Positions 6,187 to 8,958 of a stretch of 8,958 nt of DNA are shown here, one piece after another. The position numbers and the translations under genes were made by a program. This DNA is from an uncultured Ruminococcus sp. (lineage in GTDB: Bacteria > Bacillota > Clostridia > Oscillospirales > Ruminococcaceae). Numbering within the stretch: position 1 is the first letter of the stretch; every line of letters begins with the position of its first letter. Location: contig NZ_CAMHRZ010000140.1 in assembly GCF_946187255.1 (NCBI RefSeq), forward strand, positions 1 through 8,958, read 5' to 3'. The notes below the pieces were generated by a model. It did no database searches. It was given only the letters and a program-made list of their open reading frames with translations, and was not told where the DNA came from.

Positions 6187-8553
6187 ATGATAAAGTGTTC
6201 AAGATGCGGCAAAAGACCTGCGGTGGTGTTCGTATCGTCCACCAACCCCAATGACCCCAACGACCCCAGATCAATGAAGAACGAGGGACTTTGTCTGAGC
6301 TGCGCAAGAGAGCTGAAAATTCCTCAGGTGGAGGAGTATATCAAAAAGATGGGTATATCCGATGAGGATATCGAAGCGATGAACGATACCTTCGACGACC
6401 TGGATGACGGCAAGGATTTCGAGCCCGGAGGAAGCGGGACCATGCCCGATATACTGTCGAACCTTTTCGGCGGTATCAAGAGCATGGCAGATAATCTGGA
6501 AAAGAACCTGACAGGCGGTGAGGGCTTCGGCGGGATAATGCCCGAAGCACCCAAGAGGAAGCAGACAGAGCAGCCCGAAAAGGAGCAGAGAGGGAAGAAC
6601 GGCAAGAAGCTGAAATTCCTCAATAACTACTGCACCAACCTGACCCAGAAGGCGCGTGATGGCGAGCTGGACAATATCATCGGCAGGGACAGGGAGATAT
6701 CCAGAGTTGAGCATATCCTTTCCAGAAGACAGAAGAACAACCCCTGTCTGATAGGTGAGCCCGGCGTCGGCAAGACCGCCATAGCTGAGGGCATCGCACA
6801 GAGGATAGTTGCGGGTGACGTACCTTTCCACCTGCTGGGCAAGGAGATATACCTTCTCGACCTGACCTCACTGGTGGCGGGCACACAGTTCCGCGGACAG
6901 TTTGAGAGCCGCTGCAAGGGTCTCGTTGAGGAAGTCAAGGCAGAGGGCAATATCATACTGTTCATCGACGAGGTGCATACACTGGTAGGCACGGGCGATT
7001 CAGAGGGCAGCATGAATGCGGCGAATATACTGAAACCCAGCCTTTCAAGGGGCGAGATACAGGTAATAGGTGCGACCACTTTCTCAGAGTACAGAAAGTA
7101 TATCGAGAAGGATTCCGCACTGGAAAGACGCTTCCAGCCCGTTACAGTGGGTGAGCCTACGGTGGAGGATACCGTGGCTGTACTGGAGGGCATAAGCAAG
7201 TACTACGAGGACTACCACAGAGTACACATAAGCAAGGAATCACTGCGCAAGTGTGCCATACTTTCCGAGAGGTATATCAACGACAGGTTCCTGCCCGACA
7301 AGGCTATCGACCTGCTGGATGAAGCCTGCGCCTGCACGAGCATACGCACTCCCGAGATAAACGAGTATGACAAGGCAAAGGAAGAGCTGAAAAAGCACAC
7401 CGACCTCATGGATACCTATGAGAGCACCGACAACCCCGATTACGAGATAATCGCAAGGGAGAGGAGCGAGATAAGCCGCCTGCGCAAGAAGATAGACGAC
7501 CTGAAAGACAAGGTGGAGAACGTCTACGTTACGGACGAGGATATCTCAAAGGTCATAGAGCTGTGGACGGGCATACCCGCCAACAAGATAGCCGAGACCG
7601 AGTTCGTGAAGATAAGAAATCTGCGTGAGGAGATGTCAAAGCGCATCATCGGGCAGGACGAAGCTGTGGACAAGGTGGCAAAGGCTATCAAGCGCACAAG
7701 GGTGCAGCTTGCCAAAAGGCGCAGACCTGCGTCCTTCATATTCGTGGGACCCACTGGCGTGGGAAAGACAGAGCTGGTAAAGGTACTGGGCGAGTCGCTG
7801 TTCGATGCGACGGAGCCGCTTATCAGGATAGATATGTCGGAGTATATGGAGAAGCACAGCGTATCCAAGCTGATCGGCTCACCTCCGGGATATGTGGGCT
7901 ACGACGAGGCGGGACAGCTGACCGAAAAGGTAAGGCGCAGACCCTACAGCGTGGTACTCTTTGATGAGATAGAGAAAGCGCACCCCGACGTGATGAACCT
8001 GCTTTTGCAGATACTGGACGAGGGCAGGATAAACGATTCTCAGGGCAGGAGCGTTTCCTTTGAGAACACTGTGATAGTAATGACCTCCAATGCGGGTGCT
8101 GCCGACAAGGATTCGGGCGTAGGCTTCAACAAGACCGAGAGCGCAATAGCCGAGAACAAGGCGATGAAGGCACTGCAGGAGTTCCTCAAACCCGAGTTTA
8201 TCGGACGTGTGGACGAGATAATCAAGTTCAACCCGCTGACAAAGGAGAACTACGAGCGCATAGCCGCCCTGATGCTTGACGAGATGAAGGTGCCGCTGTC
8301 CGAGAAGGCTATCAGGCTGGAGTATACCGACGAGGCATTGAAGCTCATCGCAGAGAAGAGCCACGGCAAGAAGCTGGGCGCAAGAGATATCCGCCGCGTG
8401 ATAAGAGCCGAAGTGGAGGACAAGATCGCAGAGGTCATCGTGGAGAACGGCGAGGGCTGCATAGGACTTGTGAAGGTCGGTGCCAGCGGCGATGAGCTGA
8501 CGGTAACTACCGATCTTGAAAACCGCATCGATCTTGAAAAGAGAGAAGCATAA
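6187..8553 (+). CDS. ClpE/ClpC-like AAA+ unfoldase with N-terminal zinc finger
   Basis: This is a two-AAA-domain Clp ATPase that unfolds proteins, probably for the ClpP protease. At 788 aa it is near ClpC in length but has no repeated Clp-N domain. Instead residues 4-39 form a zinc finger, Cys4-x2-Cys7 and Cys36-x2-Cys39, as in ClpE (and similar to McsA), with an Asn-Pro-Asn-Asp-Pro repeat between the pairs. Residues ~45-145 are a flexible, acidic then Gly- and Lys/Glu-rich linker. AAA1 has Walker A GEPGVGKT (190-197) and Walker B LFIDE (to 262). A short coiled-coil middle segment at about 400-440 may be a degenerate UVR-type motif. AAA2 has Walker A GPTGVGKT (521-528) and Walker B VVLFDE (589-594). 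A Val-Gly-Phe tripeptide (645-647) matches the ClpP-docking loop. ATG 6187 follows GGGAG (6174-6178). No CtsR- or CIRCE-type heat-shock operator is visible in the 65-base leader. All ATPase motifs are intact. Confidence 0.93.
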   Translation: MIKCSRCGKRPAVVFVSSTNPNDPNDPRSMKNEGLCLSCARELKIPQVEEYIKKMGISDEDIEAMNDTFDDLDDGKDFEPGGSGTMPDILSNLFGGIKSMADNLEKNLTGGEGFGGIMPEAPKRKQTEQPEKEQRGKNGKKLKFLNNYCTNLTQKARDGELDNIIGRDREISRVEHILSRRQKNNPCLIGEPGVGKTAIAEGIAQRIVAGDVPFHLLGKEIYLLDLTSLVAGTQFRGQFESRCKGLVEEVKAEGNIILFIDEVHTLVGTGDSEGSMNAANILKPSLSRGEIQVIGATTFSEYRKYIEKDSALERRFQPVTVGEPTVEDTVAVLEGISKYYEDYHRVHISKESLRKCAILSERYINDRFLPDKAIDLLDEACACTSIRTPEINEYDKAKEELKKHTDLMDTYESTDNPDYEIIARERSEISRLRKKIDDLKDKVENVYVTDEDISKVIELWTGIPANKIAETEFVKIRNLREEMSKRIIGQDEAVDKVAKAIKRTRVQLAKRRRPASFIFVGPTGVGKTELVKVLGESLFDATEPLIRIDMSEYMEKHSVSKLIGSPPGYVGYDEAGQLTEKVRRRPYSVVLFDEIEKAHPDVMNLLLQILDEGRINDSQGRSVSFENTVIVMTSNAGAADKDSGVGFNKTESAIAENKAMKALQEFLKPEFIGRVDEIIKFNPLTKENYERIAALMLDEMKVPLSEKAIRLEYTDEALKLIAEKSHGKKLGARDIRRVIRAEVEDKIAEVIVENGEGCIGLVKVGASGDELTVTTDLENRIDLEKREA

Positions 8554-8565
8554 ATTTTTGTGAAA

Positions 8566-8580
8566 CTTAAATTCTTTAAG
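8566..8580 (+). repeat. Inverted repeat CTTAAA-N3-TTTAAG at the first unit
   Basis: CTTAAA at 8566-8571 is the exact reverse complement of the first regulator half-site TTTAAG at 8575-8580, with TTC between. It could be an additional inverted half-site for the regulator or a coincidence in AT-rich DNA. Confidence 0.6.
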
Positions 8581-8607
8581 GTATATTTAAGCAGAGGGGT
8601 ATATAAT
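8575..8607 (+). promoter_or_regulatory. Promoter of sRNA unit 1 with OmpR-family (CiaR-like) direct repeat
   Basis: TTTAAG at 8575-8580 and 8586-8591 are separated by GTATA, an 11-base period typical of OmpR-family response-regulator sites and identical to the CiaR consensus TTTAAG-N5-TTTAAG. Ten bases later comes TATAAT at 8602-8607. There is no TTGACA-like -35 box, so the regulator probably replaces it and activates. The first half-site lies only 21 bases after the clp stop codon. Confidence 0.8.
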
Positions 8608-8613
8608 ATAGTC

Positions 8614-8695
8614 AAGCTAAATGATGAATTCACCCTCTCCTATAAATAATTTTACCGCAGAACAGCCCACGAATATCTCGTGGGTCGTTTTGTTT
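8614..8695 (+). ncRNA. Predicted sibling small RNA 1 (csRNA-like)
   Basis: The start is predicted 7 bases after the -10 box, at AAGCTAAA; the end is the T-tract of a hairpin terminator, giving about 82 nt. After a short 5' segment comes a C/U-rich region, CACCCTCTCCT at 8631-8641, which is complementary to AGGAGAGGGTG and so to Shine-Dalgarno sites. An AT-rich stretch follows, then the terminator stem. The C/U-rich part has no obvious partner within the RNA and is likely single-stranded. By analogy with streptococcal csRNAs, it would block translation starts of trans-encoded targets; the targets are unknown. A 41-codon frame from ATG 8621 exists but lacks a ribosome site and is not conserved in unit 2. 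Confidence 0.72.
8666..8695 (+). terminator. Intrinsic terminator of sRNA 1
   Basis: CCCACGA (8666-8672) pairs perfectly with TCGTGGG (8678-8684) around a 5-base loop, followed by TCGTTTTGTTT. A-rich bases before the stem can pair partly with the T-tract. Since no other terminator is seen after the clp stop, this one probably also ends the clp operon transcript. Confidence 0.85.
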
Positions 8696-8703
8696 GTGCG
8701 GGA

Positions 8704-8744
8704 AAACATTTTTCGGAAAAATTTTCGCAAAGCCGAAAATGTTT
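8704..8744 (+). repeat. Long inverted repeat upstream of unit 2 promoter
   Basis: AAACATTTTTCGG (8704-8716) and CCGAAAATGTTT (8733-8744) are complementary except for one extra T in the left arm, with a 16-base loop. The right arm overlaps the first three bases of the regulator half-site at 8742. No T-tract follows, so it is not a typical terminator on the + strand. Confidence 0.75.
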
Positions 8745-8774
8745 AAGGTAAATTTAAACGTGACGGGTTATAAT
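8742..8774 (+). promoter_or_regulatory. Promoter of sRNA unit 2 with OmpR-family (CiaR-like) direct repeat
   Basis: TTTAAG at 8742-8747, GTAAA, then TTTAAA at 8753-8758 (one base off in the second half-site), then exactly 10 bases and TATAAT at 8769-8774. The geometry is identical to units 1 and 3. The altered half-site may mean weaker regulator binding. Confidence 0.8.
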
Positions 8775-8780
8775 ATAGAC

Positions 8781-8867
8781 AAGCTAAAGGAAAGATAAGA
8801 TACACCCTCTCTAAATAAAATACACCGCGAAACAGCCTGCGAACACCCCGCAGGTCGTTTTGTTTTT
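8781..8867 (+). ncRNA. Predicted sibling small RNA 2 (csRNA-like)
   Basis: The RNA is predicted to run from AAGCTAAA to the terminator T-tract, about 87 nt. The C/U-rich element CACCCTCTC lies at 8803-8811, about 22 nt from the 5' end and slightly farther in than in sRNA 1. The purine-rich segment before it (AGGAAAGATAAGATA) differs from sRNA 1, while the anti-Shine-Dalgarno core, the ACCGC element and the terminator are kept. This is the pattern of sibling RNAs that share a targeting core but may differ in target choice. No ATG-initiated frame with a ribosome site exists in it. Confidence 0.72.
8836..8867 (+). terminator. Intrinsic terminator of sRNA 2
   Basis: CCTGCG (8836-8841) pairs with CGCAGG (8849-8854) around a 7-base loop, followed by TCGTTTTGTTTTT. 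Compared with terminator 1, the third and fourth pairs changed from C-G and A-U to U-A and G-C, preserving the stem. Confidence 0.85.
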
Positions 8868-8875
8868 AAAGAAAA

Positions 8876-8894
8876 ATTTCGCTCACTGCGAAAT
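8876..8894 (+). repeat. Inverted repeat upstream of unit 3 promoter
   Basis: ATTTCGC (8876-8882) and GCGAAAT (8888-8894) are perfectly complementary around a 5-base loop. Past one mismatch, AAA before the left arm can pair with the TTT of the regulator half-site at 8896. Its placement matches the inverted repeat before unit 2, though the sequence differs. Confidence 0.75.
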
Positions 8895-8895
8895 C

Positions 8896-8928
8896 TTTAA
8901 GGTGTATTTAAGCATCGGGGTGTATAAT
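8896..8928 (+). promoter_or_regulatory. Promoter of sRNA unit 3 with OmpR-family (CiaR-like) direct repeat
   Basis: TTTAAG at 8896-8901, GTGTA, TTTAAG at 8907-8912, 10 bases, TATAAT at 8923-8928. Both half-sites are perfect. It is the third promoter with the same spacing. Confidence 0.8.
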
Positions 8929-8934
8929 ATAGTC

Positions 8935-8958
8935 AAGCTAAAGGAAAAGCCGAACACT
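8935..8958 (+). ncRNA. Predicted sibling small RNA 3, 5' end only
   Basis: Only the first 24 bases fall inside the window. They begin AAGCTAAAGGAAA, as in unit 2, and then diverge. No C/U-rich element or terminator is visible yet, so this could be a third sibling RNA or the leader of a gene controlled by the same regulator. The two preceding units favour the first reading. Confidence 0.5.

Larger units (their letters stand above)
8575..8958 (+). repeat. Array of three tandem promoter-sRNA-terminator units (third cut by edge)
   Basis: Three diverged copies of one unit start at 8575, 8742 and 8896 (periods 167 and 154 bases). Each has the TTTAAG direct repeat, a 10-base gap, TATAAT, and the shared start AAGCTAAA. 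Units 1 and 2 also share CACCCTCTC, an AT-rich stretch, 'ACCGC..AACAGCC', and a terminator ending TCGTTTTGTTT. The promoter and the RNA ends are better conserved than the spacers between units, as expected if each copy is a functional transcription unit. Nothing in the array looks like a transposon or CRISPR. Confidence 0.85.

Noticed and set aside
8040..8633. Long open frames on the minus strand across the window
   Set aside because: They lie opposite well-supported genes, lack ribosome sites and give proteins with no recognisable motifs; they are antisense shadows of the + strand genes.
8621..8746. A 41-codon open frame beginning ATGATGAAT in unit 1
   Set aside because: It has no Shine-Dalgarno site, runs through the terminator hairpin and the next promoter, and has no counterpart in unit 2, where the ATG is missing. 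The RNA reading explains the conservation better.
8575..8958. CRISPR array or insertion-sequence ends
   Set aside because: Periods are 167 and 154 bases, conservation is confined to promoter, core and terminator, and there are no short identical repeats with unique spacers, no transposase and no target-site duplication.

Overview
The window looks like a chromosomal segment of a Gram-positive gut Firmicute, most likely a Ruminococcus-like member of the Oscillospiraceae. The basis is an ECF-transporter/truA gene block, a ClpE/ClpC-like unfoldase, strong purine-rich Shine-Dalgarno sites, roughly 50% GC, and an unusually heavy use of ATA for isoleucine and AGG for arginine. The genus is inferred from style, not from a search.

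Bases 1-8553 carry nine genes, all on the + strand and tightly packed. In order they are: the 3' part of an ECF transporter ATPase (ecfA2, cut by the left edge); ecfT, overlapping it by 4 bases; a 153-aa protein with a cysteine zinc-finger-like tail; a 96-aa protein with a possible Sm/SH3-like small barrel and two plausible starts; truA; a 555-aa single-pass membrane protein with a charged cytoplasmic N-terminus and a beta-rich outer domain (DUF5711-like); a CvpA-family membrane protein; a 176-aa protein I do not recognise; and a 788-aa two-AAA-domain Clp unfoldase with a ClpE-type zinc finger. A perfect consensus sigma-A promoter (TTGACA, 17 bp, TATAAT) sits at the end of the 96-aa gene and overlaps the start of truA, so truA and the genes after it probably have their own transcription start.

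Bases 8554-8958 contain no convincing protein gene but are highly organised, and this is the most interesting part. Three tandem units begin at about 8575, 8742 and 8896. Each starts with a direct repeat TTTAAG-N5-TTTAAG (last base A in one half-site), then exactly 10 bases, then a perfect TATAAT and a shared 5' end AAGCTAAA. The first two units, which are complete, continue with a C/U-rich stretch containing CACCCTCTC, complementary to Shine-Dalgarno sequences, and end 80-90 bases after the predicted start in a hairpin plus T-tract. The two terminator stems differ at two base pairs by compensatory changes. The third unit runs off the right edge.

This matches the architecture known for the CiaR-dependent small RNAs (csRNAs) of streptococci: an OmpR-family regulator site of the same sequence and spacing, short RNAs, and anti-Shine-Dalgarno loops. 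I therefore read the region as a tandem array of sibling regulatory small RNAs, probably controlled by an OmpR-family two-component system, in a lineage where I do not know of such an array being described. The regulator and the targets are not visible in this window.
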